Source: Actinotalea endophytica (GTDB lineage: Bacteria > Actinomycetota > Actinomycetes > Actinomycetales > Cellulomonadaceae). From it: 64,000 nucleotides of DNA. The notes under the pieces were generated by a model, which ran no database searches, was not told the origin of the DNA, and saw only the letters and a program-made list of their open reading frames with translations. A program made the translations under genes and the position numbers. Position 1 is the stretch's first letter; every line of letters begins with the position of its first letter. The DNA is taken from contig NZ_JAOVZU010000003.1 of the NCBI RefSeq assembly GCF_025717005.1, positions 174,348-238,347 on the forward strand, written 5' to 3'. Shown piece after piece: positions 55,244 through 64,000 of this stretch.

Positions 55244-56263
55244 GTGGAACTCTCGACCGTCTGGTTCCTGCTCATCGCGGTCCTGTGGACCGGCTACCTC
55301 GTCCTCGAGGGCTTCGACTTCGGCGTCGGCATGCTCCTGCCCGTGCTCGGGCGCAACGACAAGGAGCGCCGGGTGATGATCAACACAATCGGCCCGGTCT
55401 GGGACGGCAACGAGGTGTGGCTGCTCACCGCGGGCGGCGCCACCTTCGCGGCGTTCCCCGAGTGGTACGCGACCCTGTTCTCCGGCTTCTACCTCGCACT
55501 GCTGCTGATCCTGCTCGCGCTGATCGCCCGGATCGTCGCCTTCGAGTGGCGCGGGAAGATCAACGACGACCGGTGGCGCGCCTGGTTCGACCGAGGCCTG
55601 GTCATCGGCTCCTGGGTGCCGTCGGTGCTCTGGGGGGTCGCGTTCGGCAACATCGTGCGCGGTGTGGCCCTCGACGAGGGCTTCCAGTACGTCGGGTCCT
55701 TCTTCGACCTGCTGAACCCGTTCGCCCTGGTCGGCGGCGCCGTCACGACGCTGATCTTCCTCACCCACGGTGCGATCTACCTCACGATGAAGACCGACGG
55801 TGAGATCCGGCAGCGCGCCGGCGCCCTCGCCGAGAAGCTCGCACTGGCGACGCTCGTGGTCGCCGGTGCCTGGGCCGTCTGGCTCCAGCTCGCCTACTCC
55901 GTGGGCTGGACGTGGGTCGCCACCGGGATCGCCGCGGTCGCCCTGATCGGCGTCGCGCTGTTCACCCGGCAGCGCAAGGAGGGCTTCGCGTTCATCGCCT
56001 CCGCGGTCGCGATCGTGTTCGCCGTGGTGCTGATCTTCGGCTCGCTCTATCCCGACGTCCTGCCGGACATCAACGGCGTCAACTCGCTCACGGTCCACAA
56101 CGCGTCGTCCACGGACTACACGCTCACCGTGATGACCTGGGTGGCTGTGCTGCTGACCCCGGTCGTGCTCGCGTACCAGGCCTGGACGTACTGGGTGTTC
56201 CGCAAGCGGATCACCGTCGAGCAGATCCCGGAGCACACCGGCCTGCCCTACGCGAAGGTGTGA
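55244..56263 (+). CDS. cydB: cytochrome bd oxidase subunit II
   Basis: A 339-residue membrane protein with about eight to nine helices that pairs with CydA. Typical parts are TGYLVLEGFDFGVGMLLPVLGR at the start and GPVWDGNEVWLLTAGGATFAAFPEWYA. GTG at 55244 has GGAG five bases upstream, 14 bases after the cydA stop. It overlaps cydD as GTGA. Confidence 0.97.
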   Translation: MELSTVWFLLIAVLWTGYLVLEGFDFGVGMLLPVLGRNDKERRVMINTIGPVWDGNEVWLLTAGGATFAAFPEWYATLFSGFYLALLLILLALIARIVAFEWRGKINDDRWRAWFDRGLVIGSWVPSVLWGVAFGNIVRGVALDEGFQYVGSFFDLLNPFALVGGAVTTLIFLTHGAIYLTMKTDGEIRQRAGALAEKLALATLVVAGAWAVWLQLAYSVGWTWVATGIAAVALIGVALFTRQRKEGFAFIASAVAIVFAVVLIFGSLYPDVLPDINGVNSLTVHNASSTDYTLTVMTWVAVLLTPVVLAYQAWTYWVFRKRITVEQIPEHTGLPYAKV

Positions 56264-57930
56264 GGCCGCTCGACCCGCGCCTCCTGCGCAGGGCCCAGTC
56301 AGCCCGCCGGTACGTCCTGCTCACCGCAGGGCTCGGCGGGCTGACGGCCGCCGTGGTGGTCGCGCAAGCCGTGCTGCTCGCGAGGGCGCTGTCCCCCGTG
56401 GTGCTGCGGACGGCGGACTGGCCGGACGTCGCCCCGACCGTCGGCTGGCTCGCCGTGGTCGTCGTCGCCCGCGCGGCGCTGGTCCTGGCCCAGGAGCGCT
56501 TCGCGCACCGCTCGGCCACCCGCGCCGTCGCCGAGCTGCGCGAGCAGGTCGTCGCCCACGCCGTCGCCCTCGGGCCGCGCTGGCTCGCCGCGAACCCCGG
56601 CGTCACCACGCTCGCCACCCGGGGCCTCGACGCCCTCGAGCCCTACTTCGTGCGGTACCTGCCCCAGCTGCTGCTCGCGGTCACGGTGACACCGGCAACG
56701 CTCGCCGTGGTGCTCACCCAGGACCTCATCGCCGCCGTGACGATCGCCGTCACCCTGCCGCTCATCCCGGTCTTCATGGTGCTGATCGGCCGGATGACCC
56801 AGGGGTACGCCGACGCCCGCCTCACCGCGATGACCAGGCTCGGCCACCAGGTGCTGGACCTGCTCGCCGGTCTGCCGACGCTGCGCGCCCTCGGCCGGGA
56901 GCGGGGGCCCGAGCGCCGGGTCGCCGAGCTCGGCGACGCGCACCGCAAGGCCACCATGGGAACCCTGCGCGTCGCGTTCCTGTCCGGGATGACCCTCGAG
57001 CTGCTGACCACGCTCTCGGTCGCGCTGGTCGCCGTCGGCGTGGGGTTCCGGCTCGTGTTCGGCGACCTCGACCTGGTCACCGGGCTCACCGTGCTGGTGC
57101 TCGCTCCCGAGGTGTACCTGCCGCTGCGCCAGGTCGGCGCGCACTTCCACGCCTCGGCCGACGGGGTCGCCGCCGCGGAACGCGCGTTCGAGGTGCTCGA
57201 GGCCGCCGCCCCCGAGCGCGGGAACGTCCCGGCGCCAGACCTGACCGGCACCACCGTCCGGCTGCGTGGCGTCACGGTCGCCGCACCGGACCGAGCGCAC
57301 CTCGCCCCCGCGGACCTCGACCTCGACCTGGCGCCGGGCGAGGTCGTCGCGCTCGCGGGTCCGAACGGCGCGGGCAAGTCCACCGCCGTCGCGGTGCTGC
57401 TCGGGCTGCTCTCCCCCGACCGGGGCGAGGTCACGCTGCAGGGCGACGGATCCGCACGGGCGTCCGTGCCGGTGTCCGAGGTCGACCCGTCGGGGTGGTG
57501 GTCCCAGATCTCGTGGGTGCCGCAACGACCCGTGATCGAGCCGGGTACGGTCCGCGACGCGGTCGGTCGGGGTGCGGCCGTCGACGACGCGCAGCTGACC
57601 CAGGCCGCCGCGCTCACCGGCCTCGACGCCGTCGTGGCCGCGCTGCCGGACGGCTGGCGCACCCGGGTCGGGCAGGGCGGCGTCGGCCTGTCGCTCGGTC
57701 AGCGCCAGCGCCTGGCCCTGACCCGCGCGCTGCTCGAACCCGCGCCGCTGGTCGTCCTGGACGAGCCGACCGCGCACCTGGACGCCGACGGCGAGCAGGT
57801 CGTGCTCGACACCGTCGCGCGCCTGCGCGACGAGGGGCGCACCGTGCTCCTCGTGGCGCACCGGGCGTCGCTGCTGCGACTCGCCGACCGCACCGTCGTG
57901 GTGCACTCCGCGCCGGTGGAGGTCCGATGA
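56260..57930 (+). CDS. cydD: thiol reductant ABC exporter subunit CydD
   Basis: A 556-residue half-transporter: six-helix ABC membrane domain (about 15-310) and an ATPase with Walker A GPNGAGKS (near 367), signature LSLGQRQR (near 478) and Walker B VVLDEPTAHLD. With CydC it exports cysteine/glutathione-type thiols (mycothiol-using hosts may differ) and is needed for bd oxidase assembly. The signature is LSLGQ rather than LSGGQ, so this half may be the weaker ATPase site. It overlaps both neighbours by four bases. Confidence 0.93.
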   Translation: MRPLDPRLLRRAQSARRYVLLTAGLGGLTAAVVVAQAVLLARALSPVVLRTADWPDVAPTVGWLAVVVVARAALVLAQERFAHRSATRAVAELREQVVAHAVALGPRWLAANPGVTTLATRGLDALEPYFVRYLPQLLLAVTVTPATLAVVLTQDLIAAVTIAVTLPLIPVFMVLIGRMTQGYADARLTAMTRLGHQVLDLLAGLPTLRALGRERGPERRVAELGDAHRKATMGTLRVAFLSGMTLELLTTLSVALVAVGVGFRLVFGDLDLVTGLTVLVLAPEVYLPLRQVGAHFHASADGVAAAERAFEVLEAAAPERGNVPAPDLTGTTVRLRGVTVAAPDRAHLAPADLDLDLAPGEVVALAGPNGAGKSTAVAVLLGLLSPDRGEVTLQGDGSARASVPVSEVDPSGWWSQISWVPQRPVIEPGTVRDAVGRGAAVDDAQLTQAAALTGLDAVVAALPDGWRTRVGQGGVGLSLGQRQRLALTRALLEPAPLVVLDEPTAHLDADGEQVVLDTVARLRDEGRTVLLVAHRASLLRLADRTVVVHSAPVEVR

Positions 57931-59714
57931 GGACCGACCCGCTGTGGCGGGCCGTCCGCCTGCTCGACGTCGACCCGAAGCGCGTGCTCGGAGCCGTGCT
58001 GGCCGGTGCCGGCGGCCTCGGCAGCGCGATCGCGCTCGCCGCGATCTCGGCCTGGCTCATCGCGCGGGCCGCCCAGATGCCCCCGGTGCCCGCGCTGTCC
58101 ATCGCGGCCGTCGCGGTCCGGCTGTTCGGCATCTCGCGTGGCGTCCTGCGCTACGTCGAGCGTCTGGTCTCCCACGACGTCGCGCTGCGCGGCATGGCCA
58201 ACCTCCGGGTCCGGCTCTACGAACGGCTCGCGTCGGGCTCCCCGGCGGGGATGCTCGCGCTCCGCCGGGGCGACCTCCTCGCCCGGGTCGGCGCCGACGT
58301 GGACGCCGTGGGCGACGTCGTGGTGCGCGGCCTGCTCCCGATGGCCGTCGCCGGTGTCGTCGGACTGGGCAGCGCGATCGCCATGGGCGTGTTCCTGCCG
58401 ACGGCCGGCGTCGCGCTGGCGGCGTGCCTGCTGCTCGCCGGTGTCGTCGCGCCCTGGTGGGCCTACCGGACGGCTCGGGCGACCGAGCGCGAGTCCGCCG
58501 CAGCTCGGTCCGACCTCGCCGCGACGACCCAGACCCTGCTCGACGGCGCGGGCGAGCTCACCGTCGCCGGCCGTGTCGCGCCGGCCCTGGACGAGCTTCG
58601 GGCCGCTGACGCACGGCTCGCCCGGGCCGTGGACCGGGGTGCCGGCCCGGCCGCCGTGGCGGCCGCGCTCGGGCCGCTCGCAACCGGGATCGCGATGCTC
58701 GCCGCGCTCGTGCTCGGCATCCCGGCGGTCACCGCAGGAGGCCTCGACCCGGTCGAGCTCGCGGTGGTCGTCCTCACGCCGCTCGCGGTGTTCGAGGCGA
58801 CGTCGGTGCTGCCCGGCGCCGCCGTGTCGCTGCTGCGCTCGCGCGAGGCGGCCCGCCGGGTCGTGGACCTGCTGGACAGCTCGGTCCAGGCTCCCGCGGC
58901 GACCCCGGCAGCGCCGGCCTCCGGTGACGCCACGGCCGATGTCCCCGCCGGCGTGGCCGTGCTCCGCGCCGAGGACCTCGCCTGCGGCTGGCCCGACGGA
59001 CCGGTGCTCGTCCGGGGCCTCGACCTCGAGCTCGTCCCGGGCCGGTCGACCGCGATCGTCGGGCCGAGCGGCCTCGGCAAGACGACCCTGCTGCTGACGC
59101 TCGCCGGCCTGCTCGAGGCGCGCGCAGGGCACGTGCTGGTCGACGGCCGACCGGTCCACGTGCTGGACCGAGCGGCAGCGGCCTCGCGCGTGGCCCTGAC
59201 CACCGAGGACGCCCACGTCTTCGACACCACGGTGCTGGAGAACCTGCGCGTCGCACGCGGAGACGTCACACCGGACGAGGCCACGGCCGTGCTCCGAGCG
59301 GTCGGGCTCGACGGATGGCTCGACGGTCTGCCCGACGGGCTCGACACCGTGCTCGGGTCGGACGCCGCGAGGGTCTCCGGTGGTGAGCGCCGCCGCCTGC
59401 TCGTCGCGCGGACCCTGCTCGCGGCCGCACCGGTGCTCCTGCTCGACGAGCCCACCGAGCACGTGGACGCCGGCGGCCGCGCTCTGCTCGCCGGGCTCCT
59501 GGACGGCACGCTCGCCCCGGGACGGGCCGTCGTCGTCGTCACACACCGCCTCGGTGGCCTCGACGCCGCCGACGAGGTGATCCTGCTCGATGCCACGGGT
59601 ACCGTCAGGGCACGAGGCCACCACCACGCCCTGCTGCACGGCGAGCACGCCGAGCCGGCCTACGCAGCGGCGTGGCGGGCCGAGCAGCAGGCCGAGCAGA
59701 CGGAAGGGGAATGA
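57927..59714 (+). CDS. cydC: thiol reductant ABC exporter subunit CydC
   Basis: A 595-residue half-transporter partner of CydD. The membrane domain spans about 15-320; the ATPase has Walker A GPSGLGKT (379-386), signature VSGGERRR (near 482) and Walker B LLLDEPTEHVD. The ATG overlaps the cydD stop as ATGA. Four bases separate its stop from the sensor kinase gene. Confidence 0.93.
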   Translation: MRTDPLWRAVRLLDVDPKRVLGAVLAGAGGLGSAIALAAISAWLIARAAQMPPVPALSIAAVAVRLFGISRGVLRYVERLVSHDVALRGMANLRVRLYERLASGSPAGMLALRRGDLLARVGADVDAVGDVVVRGLLPMAVAGVVGLGSAIAMGVFLPTAGVALAACLLLAGVVAPWWAYRTARATERESAAARSDLAATTQTLLDGAGELTVAGRVAPALDELRAADARLARAVDRGAGPAAVAAALGPLATGIAMLAALVLGIPAVTAGGLDPVELAVVVLTPLAVFEATSVLPGAAVSLLRSREAARRVVDLLDSSVQAPAATPAAPASGDATADVPAGVAVLRAEDLACGWPDGPVLVRGLDLELVPGRSTAIVGPSGLGKTTLLLTLAGLLEARAGHVLVDGRPVHVLDRAAAASRVALTTEDAHVFDTTVLENLRVARGDVTPDEATAVLRAVGLDGWLDGLPDGLDTVLGSDAARVSGGERRRLLVARTLLAAAPVLLLDEPTEHVDAGGRALLAGLLDGTLAPGRAVVVVTHRLGGLDAADEVILLDATGTVRARGHHHALLHGEHAEPAYAAAWRAEQQAEQTEGE

Positions 59715-59718
59715 GCCG

Positions 59719-61434
59719 GTGAGCACCCAGGTCGCCCACGGCGACGGCCACCGCGGACGCGAGGAGTCCCTGGCAGCTGCGGACCTGCTGCAGGCTGCCC
59801 TCGGGCTCGCCTCCGACCTCGACCTGCCGACCGTGCTGCACCGCTTCGTCACCGCGAGCGCCGAGCTCACCGGGGCGCGGTTCGGTGCGATCAACGTGCT
59901 CGACGCGCGCGGGCGGTCCACGACGTTCGTGCACACCGGTGTCGACGAGCGCCTCGCCGCGCTGCTCGGCCGGGCACCGCACGCCACGGGTGTCCTGGGC
60001 GCGATCCCCCCGCACGGCACGCTGCGCCTCGAGGACCTCCTGCAGCACCCGCAGTTCAAGGGCTTTCCCCCGCACCACCCGAAGATGGGCTCGTTCCTGG
60101 GGACCGCCGTGCGCGTGCGCAACCGGGTCTACGGCTACCTGTACCTCGCGGACAAGACCGGTGGGTTCACCGACGAGGACGACGAGGTCGTCCTCACCCT
60201 CGCGGCGGCCGCCGCCGTGGCCATCCAGAACGCCCAGATGTACGCCGAGTCCGAGCGACGCGAGCACTGGCTGCGAGCCGGCCAGCAGATCACCACGATG
60301 CTGCTCTCCGGGGCCGAGCAGGAGGAGGTGCTGCAGCAGATCGCGGCGTCCTCGCGGGAGGTCGCCGGCGCGGACACCGCCGCCCTCGTCCTTCCCGGTG
60401 TCGGCGACCAGTGGCTGATGGAGATCGTCGACGGCGTCGGCTCGGACGAGCTGATCGGCACGGTCATGCCCCCCGACGGCCGGGCCCAGACGGTGCTGCG
60501 GGACGGCAACGGCCTCGTGGTCGACTCGCTGTCCCGGGCCCGCGCCATGCGCGTGGAGTCGATGCGCCAGTTCGGGCCCGCCCTCTACGCGCCGATGCAG
60601 GCCCGCGGTCAGGGCGTCGGCGTGCTGATCCTGCTGCGCCGGGTCGGCTCGGCGCCGTTCGGACCGAGCGACCTCGCGACGGCCGAGACGTATGCGGCCC
60701 AGGCCGCGCTCGCCCTGGTGCTCGCCGAGGCCCGCCACGCCCAGGACGTCGCCGCGCTGCTCGACGAGCGCGAGCGGATCGCCCGGGACCTGCACGACCT
60801 CGCGATCCAGCAGCTGTTCGCGACCGGCATGCAGCTGGAGACGGTGCGCCGCCGGGCGGCGCGCGGCGTCGACCCGTCCGAGCTCACCGGGATCGTCGAG
60901 GACGCACTCGACAACGTCGACTCGACGGTCCGCCAGATCCGTTCGATCGTGCACGCGCTGCGCGACCCGGACGCCTCGGCCCCGCTTGCCGAACGGCTGC
61001 GTCGAGAGTCGAGCCTCGCCCGGACCGGCCTCGGCTTCGCGCCGTCGCTCGTCATCACGGTCGACGGCCGGGTGCTCGACTCCGCGGAGTCGCTCGACGG
61101 CGACGCCGGGGCACTGGACGACCGGGTCGGCGAGGACATGGCCGACGACGTCGTGGCGGTCGTGCGCGAAGGTCTGGCCAACGCCGCGCGGCACGCGCAG
61201 GCGACCGCCGTGACCGTGCGGGTCGACCTCGCGGGCGACGGGCCCGCCGGGACCATCACGATCGAGGTCGAGGACGACGGCGCCGGTCTGCCGCCGGAGC
61301 GCGACCGGCGCTCGGGCACGGACAACCTCGCCGCGCGGGCGCGGCGGCACGGCGGGACGTTCACGCTCGGCACCACGATCGAGGGGCGCGGCACGCTGCT
61401 CACCTGGACGGCGTCCCTGCACACCAGGTCCTGA
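59719..61434 (+). CDS. DevS/DosS-like GAF sensor histidine kinase
   Basis: A 571-residue cytoplasmic kinase: two GAF domains (about 35-175 and 195-335), a HisKA_3 dimerisation helix with the phospho-acceptor His359 in ERIARDLHDLAIQQLF, and an HATPase domain with REGLANAARHAQA, VEDDGAGLP and DNLAARARRHGG. In the first GAF, FPPHHPKM aligns with FPPYHPPM of M. tuberculosis DosS, so His120 matches the heme ligand His149 and Tyr142 matches the distal Tyr171. It is therefore a candidate oxygen/NO/redox sensor. GTG at 59719 has GGAAGGGG upstream and it is in the cydABDC transcript. Confidence 0.9.
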   Translation: MSTQVAHGDGHRGREESLAAADLLQAALGLASDLDLPTVLHRFVTASAELTGARFGAINVLDARGRSTTFVHTGVDERLAALLGRAPHATGVLGAIPPHGTLRLEDLLQHPQFKGFPPHHPKMGSFLGTAVRVRNRVYGYLYLADKTGGFTDEDDEVVLTLAAAAAVAIQNAQMYAESERREHWLRAGQQITTMLLSGAEQEEVLQQIAASSREVAGADTAALVLPGVGDQWLMEIVDGVGSDELIGTVMPPDGRAQTVLRDGNGLVVDSLSRARAMRVESMRQFGPALYAPMQARGQGVGVLILLRRVGSAPFGPSDLATAETYAAQAALALVLAEARHAQDVAALLDERERIARDLHDLAIQQLFATGMQLETVRRRAARGVDPSELTGIVEDALDNVDSTVRQIRSIVHALRDPDASAPLAERLRRESSLARTGLGFAPSLVITVDGRVLDSAESLDGDAGALDDRVGEDMADDVVAVVREGLANAARHAQATAVTVRVDLAGDGPAGTITIEVEDDGAGLPPERDRRSGTDNLAARARRHGGTFTLGTTIEGRGTLLTWTASLHTRS

Positions 61435-61469
61435 GCGGTCAGGACGCGGTCAGTCGATCCGGGGGTGCG

Positions 61470-62147
61470 TCACTCCCCCGGCTCGCTGCGCCACGAGCTG
61501 TGCTTGTGGCCGGCCACCCAGGCCGCGACCTGGGTGCGCCGCTGCAGACCCATCTTGGACAGCAGCGACGTGATGTGGTTCTTGACGGTCTTCTCCGCGA
61601 CGCCGAGCCGCTCGGCGATCTCACGGTTGGACATGCCCTCCCCGATCAGGTCGAGCACCTTGCGCTCGGACGGGGTCAGGTCGGCGGTCGGGTCGTCGTG
61701 GTCCGCCCGGCGGCGGGTGACGGTCCGCTCGTCCAGGAGCGTGCGACCCGCGGCCACCTGCCGGATGACCTCGGCGATCTCCGTGCCCCGGACCGACTTG
61801 AGGATGTAGGCCGCCGCGCCCGCCTGCAGCGCCGCGGCCAGCGCGTCGTCGTCGTCGAACGACGTCAGCACGATCGCGCGGGTGTCGGGCAGCGACTCGC
61901 GCAGCGCGATCATCAGATCGATGCCGGTGCCGTCCGGGAGCTGCAGGTCGACGAGCATGACCTGTGGTCGGACGAGGGTCGCACGGCGCACGCCTTCGGC
62001 CACCGTGCCGGCCTCTGCGACGACGCCCATGCCGTCGGAGCGGTCGATCACCTCCGCGATGCCCCGTCGCACGACCTCGTGGTCGTCGACGATCATCACG
62101 GCGATCTCGCTGGAACGGCCCGGTGCGGGCGGCACATTAGTCACCAC
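61470..62147 (-). CDS. NarL/DevR-family response regulator
   Basis: A 225-residue regulator: receiver domain with VDDHE (acidic pocket), phospho-acceptor Asp67 in LVDLQLPDG and the conserved lysine in YILKSV; then a LuxR-type helix-turn-helix (LTPSERKVLDLIGEGMSNREIAERLGVAEKTVKNHITSLLSKMGLQRRTQVAAWV) like that of DevR. It is the likely partner of the convergent kinase 35 bases away. TAGGAT seven bases before GTG 62147 supports a leaderless start there; ATG at 62156 would add three residues and overlap that hexamer. Confidence 0.9.
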   Translation of the reverse strand: MVTNVPPAPGRSSEIAVMIVDDHEVVRRGIAEVIDRSDGMGVVAEAGTVAEGVRRATLVRPQVMLVDLQLPDGTGIDLMIALRESLPDTRAIVLTSFDDDDALAAALQAGAAAYILKSVRGTEIAEVIRQVAAGRTLLDERTVTRRRADHDDPTADLTPSERKVLDLIGEGMSNREIAERLGVAEKTVKNHITSLLSKMGLQRRTQVAAWVAGHKHSSWRSEPGE

Positions 62148-62154
62148 GGCAGGC

Positions 62155-62160
62155 ATCCTA
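62155..62160 (-). promoter_or_regulatory. -10 element TAGGAT of the response regulator
   Basis: TAGGAT on the minus strand in the 37-base gap after mutM; TTATCT three bases upstream is an alternative hexamer. Confidence 0.45.
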
Positions 62161-62184
62161 GATAACACGGTGCAGGGCCTGCAC

Positions 62185-63090
62185 CTACCGTCCTCGGCGT
62201 GGTCGCGCCTGACATCGTGGGCAGGTGAACGATGACCGGTTCATGAACGCCGTGCGCACCACGGGTGCACCGCACCGGCGGCACGGCAGGCCGGCCCGGC
62301 CGTAGACCGCCAGCTCGCGGTCGAAGTACCCCGACGAGCCGTTGACGTCGACGTAGAGCGCGTCGAAGCTCGTGCCTCCGACCTGCAGCGCCGCACGCAT
62401 CACGGCCTCTGCCGCGGCGAGCACCGCGGCGATCTGCCCCGGGCGGAGCCGGTCGGTGGGTCGGGCGCCGTGCAGACGTGCCCGCCAGAGCGCCTCGTCC
62501 GCGTAGATGTTGCCGATCCCCGAGACCAGCGTCTGGTCCAGCAGCGCGCGCTTGAGCTCGGTGTGCCGCCGACGCAGGCCGGCGACGACCGCCGCGCGGT
62601 CCAGGTCCGGGTCGAGCAGGTCGCGCGCGATGTGGACGACCGAGGGCGGCAGCGCGGCGAGCGGGCTGCCGTACCCGCCCGGCCCGCCGTCTGGGGTCGG
62701 CACGAGCTCGGCGAGCCCCAGGTGACCGAAGGTGCGCTGGTCGACGAAGTCGAGCACCCGGTCGGGCTCGGCCGCGGCGGTGAGCGTCATCCGCACGCGC
62801 AGGTGCGGGTGCTCCGGGGCGTCCACCGCGTGGTGCACCAGCAGCTGGCCGCTCATCCCGAGGTGCGCGGTCAGTGCGTCGTCGCCACCGATCGTGAGCC
62901 ACAGGAACTTGCCGCGCCGGACCGCTGCCTCGAAGGTGCGCCCGGCCAGGCGCTCCGCGAAGTCGGCCGCTCCCGGCACGTGCCGGCGCACCGCACGCGG
63001 GTGATGCACCTGCACGGCGGTGACGGTGCGCCCGACCACGTGCCGGGCGAGGCCGTCACGAACGGTCTCGACCTCGGGCAGCTCGGGCAC
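62185..63090 (-). CDS. mutM: formamidopyrimidine-DNA glycosylase
   Basis: A 301-residue base-excision repair enzyme removing 8-oxoguanine. The catalytic N-terminus [10 protein letters not shown] begins directly after the initiator, the helix-two-turn-helix [14 protein letters not shown] is present, and a C-terminal zinc finger (CRRC ... CPRC) closes it. The GTG at 63090 abuts the rnc stop with no gap, the usual rpmF-rnc-mutM arrangement. Confidence 0.97.
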   Translation of the reverse strand: MPELPEVETVRDGLARHVVGRTVTAVQVHHPRAVRRHVPGAADFAERLAGRTFEAAVRRGKFLWLTIGGDDALTAHLGMSGQLLVHHAVDAPEHPHLRVRMTLTAAAEPDRVLDFVDQRTFGHLGLAELVPTPDGGPGGYGSPLAALPPSVVHIARDLLDPDLDRAAVVAGLRRRHTELKRALLDQTLVSGIGNIYADEALWRARLHGARPTDRLRPGQIAAVLAAAEAVMRAALQVGGTSFDALYVDVNGSSGYFDRELAVYGRAGLPCRRCGAPVVRTAFMNRSSFTCPRCQARPRRGR

Positions 63091-63831
63091 TCAGGCCCCG
63101 CCGGCGGCGCGCGCCACCATCTCGGGACCGCGCGCGCTCAGGCACTCGTAGGCGGCCGCCGCGGCCTCCTGCTCGGCGACCTTCTTCGCGGGACCGGTGC
63201 CCTCGCCGCACAGCTCGTCGGCGATCAGGATGCGGGCGTTGAACGTCCGTGCGTGGTCCGGCCCGCTGCCCTGGACGTCGTACTGCGGCGCGCCCAGACC
63301 GAGCCGGGCAGCGAGCTCCTGCAGGGACGTCTTCCAGTCCAGCCCCGCTCCGAGCTGAGCCGCTGCCTCGAGGGTCGGACCCACCAGGCGCTCGACCAGC
63401 TCCCGAGCCGGCTCCAGACCGTGGGTCAGGTAGACCGCACCGAACAGCGCCTCGAGCGTGTCGGACAGGATCGAGTCCTTCTCCCGACCACCCGTGGCCG
63501 TCTCGCCCTTGCCGAGCAGCAGGAAGTCGCCGAGGTCGATCGTTCGCGCGATGGCCGCGAGCGCCCGCTGGGACACCGTCGCGGCGCGCATCTTCGCGAG
63601 CTCGCCCTCGGCCTGGTTCGGGTAGCGCCGGTACAGCGCCTCGGTGACCACCAGGCCCAGAACCGTGTCGCCGAGGAACTCCAGACGCTCGTTGGTCGGC
63701 AGCCCGCCGGCCTCGTGCGCGAACGAGCGGTGCGTGAGCGCAAGCACGAGAAGCTCGGGGTCCAGGTGGACCCCGAGCGTCGTGATGAGCCTGGAGGCGG
63801 TGGTCACGGGCTCGTCACCGCCGGGAGGCAC
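63091..63831 (-). CDS. rnc: ribonuclease III
   Basis: A 246-residue double-strand-specific ribonuclease. The signature NERLEFLGDTVL and the second acidic site DTLEALFGAVYL are in the nuclease domain; a double-stranded RNA-binding domain fills the C-terminus (KTSLQELAARLGLGAPQYDV to KKVAEQEAAAAAYE). GTG at 63831 is three bases after the rpmF stop; a GTG eight codons in (VTTASRLI) is possible. Confidence 0.96.
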   Translation of the reverse strand: MPPGGDEPVTTASRLITTLGVHLDPELLVLALTHRSFAHEAGGLPTNERLEFLGDTVLGLVVTEALYRRYPNQAEGELAKMRAATVSQRALAAIARTIDLGDFLLLGKGETATGGREKDSILSDTLEALFGAVYLTHGLEPARELVERLVGPTLEAAAQLGAGLDWKTSLQELAARLGLGAPQYDVQGSGPDHARTFNARILIADELCGEGTGPAKKVAEQEAAAAAYECLSARGPEMVARAAGGA

Positions 63832-63834
63832 AGG

Positions 63835-64000
63835 TCAGCGGGCCTCGTGCTCGCTGCGCAGCGCCTCGGCGTACTGACGGCCGTTGTAGGCGCCGCACGC
63901 CGGGCACGCGACGTGCGGAAGCTTCTCGGCCTTGCAGCGCGGGCACGTGGTCAGCGTCGCTGCGGTCGTCTTCCACTGCGACCGACGCGCACGGGTGTTG
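63835..64000 (-). CDS. rpmF: 50S ribosomal protein L32 (5' end beyond window)
   Basis: Fifty-four C-terminal codons of L32, starting [20 protein letters not shown] and carrying the zinc pairs CPRC and CPAC, ending RSEHEAR. The first nine or so residues lie outside the window. The four cysteines mark the zinc-binding form of L32. It leads the rpmF-rnc-mutM unit. Confidence 0.96.
   Translation of the reverse strand, partial: NTRARRSQWKTTAATLTTCPRCKAEKLPHVACPACGAYNGRQYAEALRSEHEAR

Overview
The window is 64 kb of very GC-rich, tightly packed bacterial chromosome. Many genes overlap by GTGA or ATGA, GTG starts are common, and numerous genes carry a TANNNT hexamer exactly six bases before the start codon (leaderless mRNA). 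Together with a mycothiol-type DinB enzyme, a short ComEC and a DevS-like sensor kinase, this points to a high-GC actinobacterium. The gene order resembles Micrococcales such as Cellulomonas, but that family placement is my inference. The first 80 bases are almost pure C and look like a contig-end artefact.

Layout. 81-2418: two membrane proteins. 2471-9539: a minus-strand chain hrcA-dnaJ-rsmE-HIT-phoH-ybeY-CBS protein-era, covering heat-shock control, rRNA modification and ribosome maturation, with a CIRCE operator before hrcA. 9649-12701: a MarR-GNAT fusion, a DUF3097 protein, a DUF4870 protein and a GNAT enzyme. 12715-16480: hemW, a MOSC protein and lepA. 16705-20828: a mycothiol-dependent-type enzyme and a transglutaminase / alpha-E / circularly permuted ATP-grasp operon. 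21003-21950: a lone PemK/MazF-like protein and rpsT. 22075-23991: an HTH-TPR regulator, a 39-residue secreted-peptide gene and a dense set of palindromic operator-like sites. 23992-27374: holA, comEC, comEA. 27482-35335: leuS, a HerA-like DUF853 ATPase, a YceI protein, a metallophosphoesterase and a small CxC protein. 35536-36664: a secreted unknown and tRNA-Ala(GGC). 36725-43009: histidine phosphatase, rsfS, a disordered membrane protein, nadD, a tiny membrane protein, proA, proB. 43191-47829: glycerate kinase and a hydantoinase/oxoprolinase pair, lying between proB and obg. 47881-53240: obg, rpmA, rplU, rne. 53724-62147: cydABDC, a DevS/DosS-like heme sensor kinase and, convergently, a DevR/NarL response regulator. 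62185-64000: mutM, rnc and the 3' part of rpmF.

The two most interesting circuits are (i) the secreted mini-peptide next to an HTH-TPR regulator of RRNPP type, whose promoter carries a dyad over the -10 and a consensus CRP/GlxR box, and (ii) cydABDC with a DosR-box-like dyad centred about 43 bases before the inferred transcription start, next to a DevS-like kinase that keeps the heme-ligand histidine and distal tyrosine. All functional assignments come from reading the sequence and recalling family motifs; no database search was run.
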